Shown: positions 34,444 to 46,992, counted from the first letter of the stretch. The stretch is 64,000 bases of DNA from Balanoglossus misakiensis (GCA_040954595.2 CM082580.2:4092001-4156000); one strand, 5' to 3'. Made by a program: numbers and translations. The notes: generated from the sequence alone by a model not told the origin.

Positions 34444-34927
34444 TGTAGTGAGCTAAACATAAGTGTGAAAAGTTGCTACCATGGGGCTTGAAATCATTCT
34501 ATTTTAAAATATAAAATAAGAAAGAAAAACTATTGAATCATCAGCTGTAACAAGAACATACTTTGATAATAAAACAATTTTTTTTTTTAACAATACAGAG
34601 GCAGTGACAATTGTGGTTGTTTTGCCACCCAGATGATTAAATGTAATTTTATAAGATAATAAATGCCAAATAAAAATCTTTCTATTATTATATGCAGCAT
34701 ATTGTAGCGGCGGTGTAGACTTTCACAAAGTGCCTTTGTGTGTAAATTAGAATGGCGTTTTTATAAGCGTGCCATCGTCATTGAGATATACAATGTGACA
34801 ATTTTTTAAAATGCGAAGAAAATAGATGTGGTGATGCAAAGAAAATATTCTACCAGTTGTGTTATTTACATAAGTACAATGTAAATGTGCAATATGGTTC
34901 TACTCGCTCAAAGACTGGGACTTTGAT

Positions 34928-35921
34928 TTAAGGTAGTTGGAAAGGCTAGGGCGTCAGTTAAAATTTCATTTAAAAACACTGAATTTATATCTAGAAATGT
35001 ATTAGAGAAAAATTAAACTCATGAAAAATTCGGGGCAATAAACGTGTAACAAGATATGGCTGGTTTTATTATACCTAATTTCATACATCTGGCAAGGAAG
35101 CTAGGGAGCCTTATTTGAGCGCCCTCTAGGGGAAGACTTCTCCTAGGCTATGCGCACAAGGACGGGTTCCCCTAGCCAAGGGCATTTAAATGTAACTTGC
35201 AAACACTGATTCTTGCAATTTTCAACGATAGATAACCTTGCTTGTTTATTAAAGGCTGCCAAATTATGGACATTTTTGCATTTCTAGGGAACCCGAAAAG
35301 CCAGCGGAAAAGCGTTTGACCCAGATAAATGCGATCCTTCGCCGTGAACTGCCGCTAAACTTTGCGTATTTCGCTACTTTTCTGCCCTTCGCCATAATGT
35401 AATGGTTTTTATTTGTGATTGAATTGGTATGCCAGATAATTTTTTTATCATGAAACTTCCAGGAAAGGCTCGGGACATCCCAAAGAACAATTTTACGGGA
35501 CAGTTTTTTCATAAGTTTTCCCGTTGTGTTTTGGCAGCACGTTAAAGTTGTATACAAAATATCAACAAAAACTGTGTTTTCCTGAGTGATAACTTTGAAA
35601 AAAATAAGTTTATGCTGAAAGTGTCCCGTACATTGCTGGAGGGGTTGCTTAATATTAAAATGAATACAAATTATTCAATAATTTGTGAAAACATGTCAAG
35701 ATTCAATCAATATTTTGTAAAATTATGAATATTTATATTTAGGCGTATCAAATTTCATAATTTTAGCAGATATTTTTACAGTCATATTTTTCCCTCACTT
35801 TTGAGTTTGTTAAGAATACATGCTGCAAATTTCAAGTCATTATCTTTATTCTAACTTGTGAAAATAAATTCACAAACATTGAGAGAATTTGCTTCAAAAA
35901 TAGCCTTTCCAACTACCTTAA
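34928..35921. mobile_element. ~1-kb non-autonomous DNA transposon with TTAA ends
   Basis: Bounded by a perfect inverted repeat, TAAGGTAGTTGGAAAGGCTA at the left and its complement at the right, with TTAA at each outer edge. TTAA target duplications are typical of piggyBac-type elements. The interior has no transposase; the longest reverse frame (35264-35557, 97 residues) shows no known domain. The ends are intact, so mobilisation in trans is conceivable. Confidence 0.75.
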
Positions 35922-35999
35922 CTGGAAATGGGCCCATATGTCACCAGATTCACTTCATTAAATCAATATTGCTCATCAAAGACAATATGGAACTCCTAC

Positions 36000-36093
36000 A
36001 TTCTCACACTGGGCGGGAATTTTTTGTCCTCCACTAGACTGTGGCTCGTGTGGGACAAATATGATCCCAGGTCCTCGGGAGTGTGAGATTCTA
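36000..36093. repeat. Foldback element fragment, 'TCTCACACTCCC' family
   Basis: Begins ATTCTCACACTGGGCGGG and ends GATCCCAGGTCCTCGGGAGTG then TGAGATTCTA. Same family as 102-209 and 58510-59148. Confidence 0.65.
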
Positions 36094-36321
36094 TAAAAGC
36101 ATATATTTCCCCAAAAGTCAAATATCCGAACTTTACTTTGATGTGTTTCATTTACTTGTAACAAAATTATTTTTTGAATGATATACTTTAACCAGATATG
36201 GGCTGAATATACTTGAAGATGTGCGAATTTCCAATAAAATCGTCATGAAACTCGTCACTGTCTATTAGTGAATCTAAATCTGGTACACTATCCTCATACT
36301 GATGCTAGAGTGATATAATTC

Positions 36322-36685
36322 ATTAAAGGGACAAAGTCTCTCTCTCGCTGCCCCTTTTCCATTAATTATATTTGATAAAAGACACTGTTTATGTTATTCT
36401 TCATGTGGATATACAGTGAATCAACGTTCAACCACACACACCTTGCACCCCGCTTGTAGACACGAGAGTGAAAAAACTCGCCAAAATGAATAATTGGTCT
36501 TTACCATTTATTCATTTTGGAGAGATTTTTTCTCTCATATCCTACAAACGGTATGGACGTTGTGTGAGGTCGAACGTTGATTCACTATATATTCACATGT
36601 AGAATAACATAAACAGTGTCTTGTATCAAACTTAATTAATGGAAAAAGGGCAGAGAGAGAGAGAGAGAGACTTTGTCCCTTTAAT
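36322..36685. mobile_element. TTAA-flanked MITE with long inverted arms (full copy)
   Basis: 364 bp. The outer ends are A-TTAA-AGGGACAAAGTCTCTCTCTC and its complement GAGAGAGACTTTGTCCCT-TTAA-T. The arms also share GTGAATCAACGTTCAACC with its complement, and the centre is a hairpin around AAAATGAATAA. TTAA at both ends suggests a piggyBac-like target. A left-truncated copy lies at 12375-12615. Confidence 0.8.
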
Positions 36686-37324
36686 GTAGGCAAACAAGCT
36701 GTTTATTAACATGCTATAAATAAAATGTCTCACCTATTCAGGTGATTCTGTGAAATCTATAACATCTTTTCATCATTATAAAGTTCATTAAATGTGCAAA
36801 TTTTCAGTTTATTGATTCTTAGTAATTAATATCTCAAGCAAGTTCATCAAATCCGGTGCAGGAACTCTGGAGTTAGTGCTAATTGCATAAGTTTATGAGG
36901 TATACATTATAGCCATTATATCCACCAAAATGCAACCAGTTCTTGCCATATTAGAAGCCAATTGCAATCCAAATTTGACACGAATTTGTCCAGAGGGACC
37001 GACTCAGATTGTCGTATAAAGTCAAATAAATTTTGAAACTAGAAAAGTCACGTGCAGAGTGTTGGTAAAATATTTCCAAGAAAAAAAAAATAGTAAATTT
37101 CATCAAGAGTTAAACTACTGTAGGTTGCTTTAAAATAATATCATGGAGAGAACACATGATCACCAGATCATACACCTTATTGGAATGCAAAATTATTCGT
37201 GCAGGGGAGGGTTTCTTGATTTGATCAGGGGGGAGGTCAATATTTATTTGCAACCAATCAGGGAGGGGGGGGGGGTCATTGTTTTTCATCCAGTTTTTTA
37301 AATAGCTCCCCCCCCCCCCACGTC
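36686..37324. other. Intergenic, with G and C homopolymer runs
   Basis: No gene. A run of 11 or so G at about 37262 and a run of C at about 37309 lie 40 bp apart and could pair. Confidence 0.4.
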
Positions 37325-37745
37325 CGGACCCTTAACGAGCGTGAAGTTGGCCTCATCCTCATCCTCAGCTTCGCCAGCCTCATCCTCATCCTCATCCTCA
37401 GCTTCGTGACCCAGCCTCAGCTTCGTGACCCTTCGTGACCCCAGCCTCAGCTTCGTGACCCCAGGAAGTAAACATCAAAATTATCCAAACGATCGGTAAA
37501 AAGAACAAATGGAGTCAAAAGAAGAAATTCAATCAATTATTTAGACTATCCCATGTAAATTATTTTACCTACATCGCTTTCGCTTCTTTTAGATCACATC
37601 AGATATACGAAATTCACGATAATTTTGAAATCTTCCTGAAGTCACGAAGCTGAGTCTGAGGTCACGAAGCTGAGGATGAGGATGAGGATGAGGCTGGCGA
37701 AGCTGAGGATGAGGATGAGGATGAGGCCAACTTCACGCTCGTGGA
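37325..37745. repeat. Inverted minisatellite arms (CATCCT/AGGATG) upstream of C1GALT1
   Basis: The left arm (about 37325-37445) reads GGACCC..AACGAGCGTGAAGTTGGCC, then repeated CTCATC and CAGCTTCG units. The right arm (about 37640-37745) is its reverse complement, ending GGCCAACTTCACGCTCGT then GGACCC. The arms are about 100 bp each with a 195-bp spacer. The right arm ends 130 bp before the C1GALT1 ATG. Confidence 0.8.
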
Positions 37746-37874
37746 CCCTTACTGTTTGCCTTTTACGTGTAACATGTGTAAAAATGAAGGAGTTAAAGGG
37801 CCTTACAAAGGTCAAGCGTGGGTCACGCACACAACGCAGCTCTGGGACGGGGTGTGGGGCATAACACGGATAAA

Positions 37875-40059
37875 ATGGCTGTGAAAGCCACAGTTGTTGC
37901 GACTACATTTGTCGTTGGGCTCGCGTTTGGTGCGACATTCGCGACTCTCTTTTTCAGATTCACTTATGACACGCCGGGTGCGAGATCGAAAGGTCCTACG
38001 CGGAAGTTTGCGGTATCAAAAATTCTGGACGACGATCCATATGGACATGTTTTGGTCGACGAAACAAACGAGGTGTCTACTCAAGAATCGGACCGCTTTC
38101 AAGAACACACAGATGATGGAGTGTCTTACAGAGGTAAATACCATGATTTGACGGCATGTCAGCGCTCTGTTCGAATGCACATTGCGTATGAGCCCGGGTG
38201 TACGGTAGGGGTTAAATGTATACGGTCACCTCCAATTTATACGCCCGTATATGTCAGAAATAGCGTTTGAGTGTTCTAAAGAATTTTTGGTGGCGCTCTT
38301 TTTGTCGCGTGTGCCACCCATTGAAAATCTGTGATTGGCTAGATCTAAATTTACCATGGTTATGCTGTAGCTATATTTGCATAGGTGACCATGTACCTTT
38401 AATGGTTGGGGTCGGCTTGACCCTGGGGCATTTCAAGTCGATTCCTAACCCTACCCCACGGCCCTGGGCTACAACTATTGCAGTTAGGGTGTATGGCAAT
38501 CTGGGCTGACGATTTAGTGAAAAATGCGGGTACTACAGTCTGCACTGTAATTCACAAAATCAGGCATGTTGACCATAACATGTGTAGACTCTCTCAGAGC
38601 TCCTCTCGCTGCCTATGCCAGCGAGAGGTGCTTCTCTGAACGGTTGAGGGCACGTCAGTGTGCAGCATGTAAAGAGCCCTGTAGCGAACCGTGGGCTGTG
38701 AGAGAGTCTAGTTGACCATGCAACCTCGAGCAACCAGTTCATATACATACTTTGATCACTTCAAGCTGATTCAATGTAACTTTTCTTCTTCCCATCTTTG
38801 CACAGGAGAAAATGCGGTTGCAGCAGAATTAAAAAGTAAGGTCAGAATTCTGATCTGGGTCGCGACGCATCCCACAAACAAAGACACTAAGTTGAAGCAC
38901 GTGAAAGCCACGTGGGCCAAACACTTCGACCCAGACCAGGTCATTTACATCAGCTCCCAAGAGGACAAAACCTTCCCCATCGTCGGAGTGAAGTTGGGAG
39001 TCCCCGAGGGGAGAAACGCGCTGTGGGCCAAAACTCGGGCGGCGTTCACGTACCTGTACGACAATCACTTGGAGGATGCCGACTGGTTCATGAAGGCGGA
39101 CGACGACACCTACGTCGTCGCGGAAAACCTCCTGTATTTCCTGTCGGACAAGGACCCCAGTGAACCCCACTATTACGGACGGAGGTTCAAACCGTACGTC
39201 AAGCAAGGCTACATGAGCGGCGGCTCGGGCTACGTCATCAGCAAAGAGGCGCTGAAACGAGTCGTGACGCAGGCCTTCCCGGAAAAGACCCAGTGTAGGG
39301 AGGCAACTTATGCCGGGGCCGAGGACGTCGAAATGGGCAGATGTTTGGACAGCGTCGGCGTCTATGCCGGCGACAGCAGAGACTCTTTGGGACGGGAAAG
39401 ATTCCATCCGTTTGTACCGGACCAACTTCTGGTGCCGAACACTTTACCAACGAATTTCTGGTACTGGCAATACATCTATTACAAGACTCCACAGGTAAGT
39501 TGCAACTCGCTCAAGATCTACATTTCAAGTAATTCTAATATACTTACACAGTGGGGGGGGGGGGGATTCACCCCCTGTTGACAAGTTGGCACCCCCTAGC
39601 AATTTGTCAAGGGGGGAAAAACCCAGACCTTCTGTACCAATGCCTGTAGCAGGCAAGTTCATGCAACCAAACACTCATAACCACATTCTGCAATTTGAAG
39701 AAAATAGTAAATTTTGTATAAATGTGTAAATTTTGGACACAAGCAGTTTTTTTCAGTAAGAAATTTACTAGGTACATTATAGTCAGTGCAACAACATAAA
39801 AACAAAAAATACTTGTTCAGAAGAAAACTCTGTTGAGTATGGATATCTGGGCGTTTGCCTTACGCCAACTTACAATCAAAATGATATTTTCCTTTTTTTG
39901 TTGTTTCAGGGGATAGAATGCTGCTCTGACCATACAATCACATATCACTATGTTGGACCGAATTTGATGTATTCATTAGAGTACATGATATACCACATGC
40001 GACCATTTAGTGTCGAGATAGGAGATACTTGCCCTGCAGTGCAACAAGCAAAGTCATAA
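37875..40059 (+). CDS. C1GALT1: Core-1 beta-1,3-galactosyltransferase (C1GALT1)
   Basis: Exons 37875-38133, 38806-39494, 39910-40059; 365 residues, close to the vertebrate enzyme's length. Start chosen at AAAATGGCT; an upstream in-frame GTG at 37818 is not a credible start. Residues 6-25 are a type II anchor (VVATTFVVGLAFGATFATLF), followed by a stem and then the catalytic domain from about 97. Motifs: KHVKATWAKHF, DADWFMKADDDTYVVAENL (DDD about 185-187), YMSGGSGYVIS, EDVEMGRCL, and the final ECCSDHTITYHYVGPNLMYSLEYMIYHMRPF. It should make core-1 O-glycans (Gal-GalNAc) in the Golgi. Introns at the same positions and phases as in the 7907 gene. Its putative chaperone gene ends only 4 kb upstream on the same strand. 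Confidence 0.92.
38325..38403. repeat. Dispersed repeat around GATTGGCTAGATCT
   Basis: GTGATTGGCTAGATCT, then TTTACCATGG and TTTGCATAGGTGAC, recurs at 40523-40600 in the same order and orientation. It lies in C1GALT1 intron 1. Confidence 0.65.
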
Positions 40060-40989
40060 TATGGGAAATGAGAGAGACATGCAAACTGGTACGCCATATC
40101 TCACAGCTGGCAGAATCTGCCTTTAACCCTAATGCTACTGGGTGTCATACCCGTTGAGAGTGTAAATACGTATGTGCCATTTTTCTTCTTAAACATATTT
40201 TGACTGTCTTGACATGGCTCTCGTACGTACTTAGACACACTTGGCAGTCTGAGCCCCCTGTAAATTGTACCAAATCACACTGGTTTGCACTGTATTGGTC
40301 TGAGGTCTTGTTATAGGCCCTACTGATTAAGTCTAATGGGCCTGGGAGCCAGGATTCTAGACACCCTGGAAATCAAACCAGTTTTAACTGACTTGGCAGC
40401 GTTGGGGTTAATGAGTTTACATTGAAAATCCCTTCAGATAGAATTTGTCTTGAAACCGAAGTTTTTCTGTTCATTTTGAAACTAAAAGAAGATGGTGACA
40501 GGTCTGAGATTGTTATTTGTGGGGGTGTGATTGGCTAGATCTCAATTTTACCATGGTAACTATATCTAAATTTGCATAGGTGACTGTATACCTTTAAGGT
40601 ATGGTTTACCAGTAATTCGAATTCTATCCTCGTCATGCCAGTATTAAACATGTATAAATACTTGAATATCCTAATTTTTGATATGTACCCAAAATTGTTT
40701 GTGGATATTGATGTGTTATTGAATATTATACATGGGATATGAGAAGTGCTGGTATGACTGACAATGCAGCACATTTCATTGCCAATGAATTATGAAGTGA
40801 TTTCTCACACAACACAAATAACAGAAATGTTAATATTGTTATTATTGTCTTGCTACTTAATTTCTCGAGGTGTGGGGTCACTTCAATATTGAGATCATCC
40901 GTCCATGTGTCTGTCGTGTTAGAGACATTAACACAAGGGCCTTTAAAAGTCTTCCTTTGATTATTTTGGACAATCCAGCTCTTACCACG
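40060..40989. other. C1GALT1 3' flank and intergenic
   Basis: No gene recognised. Contains the second copy of the GATTGGCTAGATCT repeat at 40523-40600. Confidence 0.4.
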
Positions 40990-41075
40990 TTTTAATTCTT
41001 GCCTCACCAGAGGGCGCTGTCAATGACAATCCAAAGGTCATCGACGGCGCCCTCTGGAGAGGCAAGTTTTAATTC
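40990..41075. repeat. Hairpin with arms of about 35 bp (CCAGAGGGCGC)
   Basis: TTAATTCTTGCCTCACCAGA then GGGCGCTGTC pairs with GACGGCGCCCTCTGGAGAGG then CAAGTTTTAATT, with few mismatches. Probable small foldback element. Confidence 0.7.
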
Positions 41076-41563
41076 CTGTTGCTGTTTATCATCGTCATAG
41101 CCATCACCGTTGTCATCAAATGTCTAGATCATGTAGGGAACTTGCATAGGCATAGATGAACATGTAAAATTTGGGGGAACTCTCAGACTGAAGAAAGGGA
41201 ATTTTTTTATTCATTGACGCCTAAAAGTAATTGATGTAAAAATCTAAAAAATGTAGACAAACCTGAATATTTCCATCTTCCTGTAATATGCTAGGTACCG
41301 GTATTTCAATTGTATATTTCATCCATAAGGAGAAGGTCATAGTTAAGATGAGCTGGGGCTCTTAATACAAGGATATAGCATCATTTGTAAACATTCATTA
41401 TAAATGGGGGTTTGGCTGGGCCTCTTACGCTTGGCCCAACAATTCAGCATAATTTGCATGAAACAATTTTTTTTTAAAGAAGCATAATCTTGCCAAAAAT
41501 GTACAGTTTGCATGTGACTTTTATAAGCATATTTCAAATGTCTTTCAATCAAGCGAGGGAAAC

Positions 41564-41748
41564 AAATCCCTGAAATTAGATAAATCTTATAATGAACGAA
41601 GCAGCCAACCGTAGCATAGACTGGGCATGACAGCAACTGAAGATCCTAGTAGGTCATGGCGACTGCAATGGGGGTTTGCGCTGGTATGGGAGGACATATT
41701 CTCATCAAGGGGGACACCCATGCGGCGCGACGACCCCTTCCCTGTAAA
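41564..41748. repeat. Dispersed ~185-bp repeat, copy 2
   Basis: Same sequence and orientation as 2355-2538, with scattered substitutions. Confidence 0.7.
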
Positions 41749-43676
41749 TATGCTAGTACTCTCTGTTCTTACCAATAAAAAGGTGAAATGCTTTTTCAGA
41801 ATGATTGATTGCGATGTATTTTGACTTTACCCTTTTTTATGATTATTGTAAATTTAATCTTTTCTACAGCTGTCATAATTGGTAATGAAATTTGGGACAT
41901 TTTTCTGAAAAAGATGTGTAAAATGAGAATTTTACTGTGTTTTTACAAATGTTTATGCCAACAATGTTGGTAATTTTTAAATAAATAATAAAGAGATTAC
42001 ACTTCTCAAATTTTATTGCTGTTTTTAGGTCCCATTTTGTCCATGCCAGTGAAGTCTTAAATGTTATGAAAACGAAAGAAACTCTGGAAACGCAAATTGT
42101 AATCGCACTCTGGAGCTATCATAAATACAATAATTATTTATTCAGGTATCCTCTATTACATGGATTTGTGAGGAAAACATTTATCTTCGATCGCGTAATG
42201 GCAACGTAGGTTTTACGTGGTATTCGCCATGTCTCGTTGATATTTCTTCCAGTATCTGGTTCTTTGTTTAATGAAATATGTTCAAAAGAGGGAACCTCTT
42301 CATGCAGTCCGCCGATTTCATTGCCGAATCGTGTGGACTTCTGTTCAACTGTTCAGGTATGTGTTTTGATCTCTGTGTTGATTGATATACAGATCTGTTA
42401 TTCACTTCCTGGTTCTTTACCCAGACAAAGTGGACTGACTGACCTTGTTGCGACGACAGTCTCGTCAATGGGGCTAGATAGGTTGGCTGAATGTTAGAAA
42501 ATATGATATTGAGCTCAACCCTACCGCTGTGGCCTGTGTAAAATGAATGACTGGTCATATGCCCGCTGCGTCTCATTTTCCAGTACAATGACACATTTAT
42601 TGTGTACAATTACCGCTCCGGCAGTAAAATGACACGTATATTCTTGAGCTCGTGGAATTTTTGGTGGACATTTAGAACTACTCGTGCCAATTTTATCAAT
42701 AAACTTTTCATACAACTCCGTCAACGTCACCGGGTGGTGATGGATGGAAGGAGGATGGACTCAAGAATGTAGAGTTTGATGGAAGGATGGCTGGACAGAT
42801 AGGCACTCAAATAGATATTTTATTAGATACATAATACATGTATATACATATATAATACATACATGCATACATCCGTCTTCTAAGATCATCACCATTGCAT
42901 CGGAGGGTGTGTGTGCAAAGGGAGTGGTCGGTCCTGGCTCACCAAGTAGACTCGACAAAACTCTGAAAGAAACCAGAATAGCAGAAAAAAATATCTCCTT
43001 TAATAATACCAAAATTTATAAAGTTTTATTACTTTTATTGGTTGTTCGTGGGCACCCGGAGAGTGATTTATTCACATTCATGTTGTCAACCGGAATATAT
43101 GACATTTGAAAGGAAATGCAATTACCTTTTACAAACACAGTACCCGAATGCGGCATTTGTCTAACGGTCCCTAACTGACAACGTAATAGCTTCAGAAGCC
43201 AATACGTTAAAACAGACCCGCAATAAAATTATTATTTTTGACAAATGCATTAAATCCTTACCTGAATACAGTTTTGAACAATACCAATTATAGCTATATA
43301 GAAAAAATAAATTTTAGACATGTAATCCTGCTTTAGGGAACCGGAAGGAAACCAAGGTTAAACCACAGGGTCGATGGCTGTTTGTTGCAGGCATGACATA
43401 TATTTAAACAATTACTCATGCCCTGATAATTCGGGTTTATCTGTTTACTCTCTCTATGCTCCGGCTAAACTGAACAAACTCAGTTTAAAAAGTAAACACA
43501 GAAATGTTGATTTCCCCTATAAATTTTTAAAATTATTTTACTTTATTTCTGTCATTAAAACGTTTGCATTGCCATAAAGGCTCTGCTGAGTACCGAGTTG
43601 GTCTGTACGCTGTGTCAAAGTCTTTGCAGACGGTCAGCAATCGTGGTTTACGTTTGTAAATTATCATACCAGAGTG
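41749..43676. other. Intergenic stretch; lectin-gene upstream region at its end
   Basis: No coding exon I can support. A TATA-like CCATAAAGG at about 43572 lies 105 bp before the lectin ATG and could be its promoter. Confidence 0.4.
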
Positions 43677-46600
43677 ATGGCAATGCTCCAAAGAAAACTG
43701 ATCGCAGTAATTCTATTGTCCGCGCTTTCATTGTTAACGTTTCCAAAATGTGAAAGCCAATACCAGCAGCACCGTAAGTATTGAGATCGAGATTTTTTGT
43801 CTCGCATTTGAAATATTCCCCACTTTAAATCGTTCATACTGTCATAAGTTCTCAATAAATATCGCGCTTATACTTGAATTTTTCTGTATCTTTCACTGTG
43901 TGTTCTTCTTCTGTGCTTCATGTCAACTTTACAGGTTGTGAAGATAAATGGGACCATTACAAAGGCAAGTGTTACTACGTGTTCCGAGAAGAAATGTACG
44001 CTTACCAAGAGGCACGAGCGGTTTGTGAGGGTCTTGGTGGAATGTTGGTAAAGATAAGCAACAGCCAAGAGCAACTGTATTTGAGAGGTAAGATATTTCA
44101 CACCTTTAAACCTCGTTAGTCCACGCGTACATTGTTTTACTTGTCTGTCTGTCTGTGCGTGCGTGCGTGCGTGCGTGCGTGTGCGTGCGCGCGCGTGTGT
44201 GTGTATGTATGTATGTATGTATGTATGTATGTATGTATGTATGTATGTATGTATGTATGTATGTATGTATGTATGTATGTATGTATGTATGTATGTATGT
44301 ATGTATGTATGTATGTATGTATGTATGTATGTATGTATGTATGTATGTATGTATGTATGTATGTATGTATGTATGTATGTATGTATGTATGTATGTATGT
44401 ATGTATGTATGTATGTATGTATGTATGTATGTATGTATGTATGTATGTATGCATGTATGTATGTATGTATGTACCTGTGTGTATATTTCTCATCCACACC
44501 CACGTACACATTTCTGTGTTTGCCACACTCACCGTCTTTGAGTTAAGAAAAGAACACGTACGACCAATATTTGTTTCATACAAAATCCTGAATAGATTGC
44601 AGACTAAAGTAAGTTTCCTGTGACGATTTCCCATTTTCAGGGTACACACTATTTAACAGACGTCTGTGGATTGGAGCAACCGACCTTGAACATGAGGGAA
44701 TATGGAAGTGGGAAGACGGAACACTGGTACGTTTTTTTGTATTAATAGCTGATTATCCTCTTGCTGCGAGCTCTCGCGAGACTTGGTTAATAACCGTAGC
44801 TGCAACTGGTTGCTTGCCAAGTCAAGCTTCGTATGAAACTAGAATAAGTTTAACAAAAAGTGTATTTTTTGTGTTGTACGTATTCTGTCACGTGAGATTG
44901 TCCCCTCCACTTATGGTGCCTACATAGCCTCGCGAGATCTCGCATGTTCTCCTTGAGTATGGAAATTGATCTTTTGAACGAGCATAGATAATATGGTCGA
45001 AAATGTACTTGCGTCAGCAATAAATGTAAAACTGTACCGAAGCAATAAGATTGACGTTTAGTAGCCGGTCGAAGACTCGCAGTTACAGTCATTGGTTTTC
45101 GCGCCGGAAGCCAACGTTTTAAAATCACATTGTATATAAGAAACTGTGGTTGAGTTTAGTTTACACTCTTACGAGCATTAAACGCTTTTCCCGATGTTAC
45201 TTGTCTCTGTTCCCAACAGTTATCATTCTCTTATTGGTATCCCGGGCAACCCGATAATAGCCAAAATAATGAACACTGTGCCCATTTGCGCAAAGGTTTG
45301 AACGCAAATTGGAATGACAGTCCTTGTGCAACTCGCATGGGATTCATTTGTGAAAAGAATACAGGTAAGCACGTCTTTGAATGGTGCTTTCTGAGTCATT
45401 CGAGAAACGTGTTTGGTTTTCGGTGAGGTTTTTATAGCTAGACGGGCTCTTGTATGATTATACTTCAGCTTCATGTACATTCCGATGAAAAGAAAGTGAC
45501 ATAGAACGGGCAGATGATGCCTGAATATTACCCCCACATTCCGGGCACCTACCAAACCCATCTCTTACCCAATTGTGGCAGGTGGATGAGAAATATCCGG
45601 ACGTTGTTTTTCCAGCTACAGGGAGTAATAACTGGAGAAATTTGAGACTTAACCCGTACCCACATTTCTAATGAAACTGATGTCTTTTTTTCTGTGCAGT
45701 GTGTAAAGTTACTGACGTCGGTGTAGAGAGTGGTGCCATTCCAAACTCACAGATGACTGCGAGTAGCTATGCCTCTGCAAAACGCAGGCCTTGCCAAGGA
45801 AGACTAAATTATCATGAAATCGGGGTTTACCATGCTTGGTGTTCAGGAGCTAACACAGTCGGACAGTGGTTACAAATAGACCTCGGTCGTACAAGGAAGG
45901 TTGTCAAAGTGGCAACGCAGGTAACGTTCTCTACCGCCTCCAATGCTTTAATTGCTTTCAGATAAATTTGGAAGTCCGCGTCGACCACTTTTATGCCTTA
46001 GAGTATCCCACGTCAACCACCGTCTAATATAACTGATTGTGTGCTTTGCTATCATTGGAGTATATGTTATTTTAAGGGTTCTATAATCATGTTTTACCTA
46101 GGGACGTGGTGATGCGGATGAGTGGGTAAAATCCTACAAGTTACGATACATCGACGACTATACTTGGAAATATGTGACTGATTCTACGGGAAACGAAAAG
46201 GTGCGTTTAAAAAAAGATAATGATAAACCACATCATCTACGATGACATACTCAGTGATCAATCACGTCACGCAATGGATGCATTTGGATCGTCTTATGGC
46301 ATACAAATATCTGCCTTAATTCCTTCCATATTTCATGCGCACCGTATAAGTAGACTTCAGTTTTGTCTGTTCTTAGTTTTCATCCAATTTTCTGCTTTTC
46401 CCGATCTCCGACACACTGAGACTATGGTCGCCGCCATCTTGTCGGTTGTCAGGACAGCACACTACCATACGGCATTGACCGAATACAATTCTGGTAAAAG
46501 GTTTAGCACATGCTCATATACAGGATGTGTATTACACTGTACACAATCGTCAAGCAATGTCCAATGTCGCAAACATGCGAGAGAGAAAAATGGAAAACAC

Positions 46601-46962
46601 ATTTAAAACATTACGAGCAATTGCCAGCTAGCATAGTATTAACTGTGCTGATCACCCGACAGCTATCTGTTCACAATGGAGTGAGACGTTTTCATGAATA
46701 TGTGTCAAATATGCCACAATTTCTGTTTCTCTTGAAAGAAAATATGCAAATGCGCTTTGGCTTCCTTATCACTTTGCAGCCATCCAGTCGTAAATGAAAA
46801 TCTTTTTCTTCGTTGCAGTTGTTTTCTGGGAACTATAACAGGAACACAATTGTCTACCACGATTTCTTCAGGAACGCCTTCATCGCTCAGTACGTTAGAT
46901 TTTACCCGATGGCGTGGCACAATTGGATATCCATGCGAGTTGAAGTCTACGCATGTGAATAA
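43677..46962 (+). CDS. Secreted C-type lectin with discoidin (F5/8C) domain
   Basis: Seven exons: 43677-43773, 43935-44087, 44641-44726, 45220-45364, 45700-45920, 46102-46200, 46819-46962; 314 residues; phases agree. A signal peptide (LIAVILLSALSLLTFPKC) is followed by a C-type lectin domain (about 33-160: WDHYKGKCYYVF, WIGATDLEHEGIWKWEDG, CEKN). Its calcium/sugar site is QPD plus WND, the combination that favours galactose/GalNAc. A discoidin domain follows (about 162-313: VGVESGAIPNSQMTASS, GQWLQIDLG, WVKSYKLRY, MRVEVYACE). The discoidin exon begins GRGDADEW, placing an RGD in a loop. There is no membrane helix, so it is predicted secreted. It probably bridges galactosylated glycans to another surface; ligands are inferred. 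Confidence 0.9.
44204..44472. repeat. (ATGT)n microsatellite in lectin intron 2
   Basis: Over 60 nearly perfect tetranucleotide units with one G-to-C type interruption near 44452, preceded by (GCGT)n and (GT)n. Confidence 0.97.
46290..46437 (-). repeat. Dispersed repeat with 'CAAGATGGCGGCGACCAT' end
   Basis: The reverse complement reads CAAGATGGCGGCGACCAT, GTCGGAGATCG, then TACTTATACGGTGCGCATGA and AATATGGAAGGAA. The same blocks occur on the forward strand at 50003-50115. It lies in lectin intron 6. Confidence 0.65.
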
Positions 46963-46992
46963 TGTATAGTTGAAAACGAAAATAGAATTAGG

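Noticed and set aside
37818-37874. Upstream GTG start for C1GALT1
   Set aside because: Non-ATG start is unlikely here; ATG at 37875 has a good context and directly precedes the membrane anchor.
44137-44649. Long open frames on both strands reading repeated YVCM / IHTY
   Set aside because: They are translations of the (ATGT)n microsatellite, not genes.
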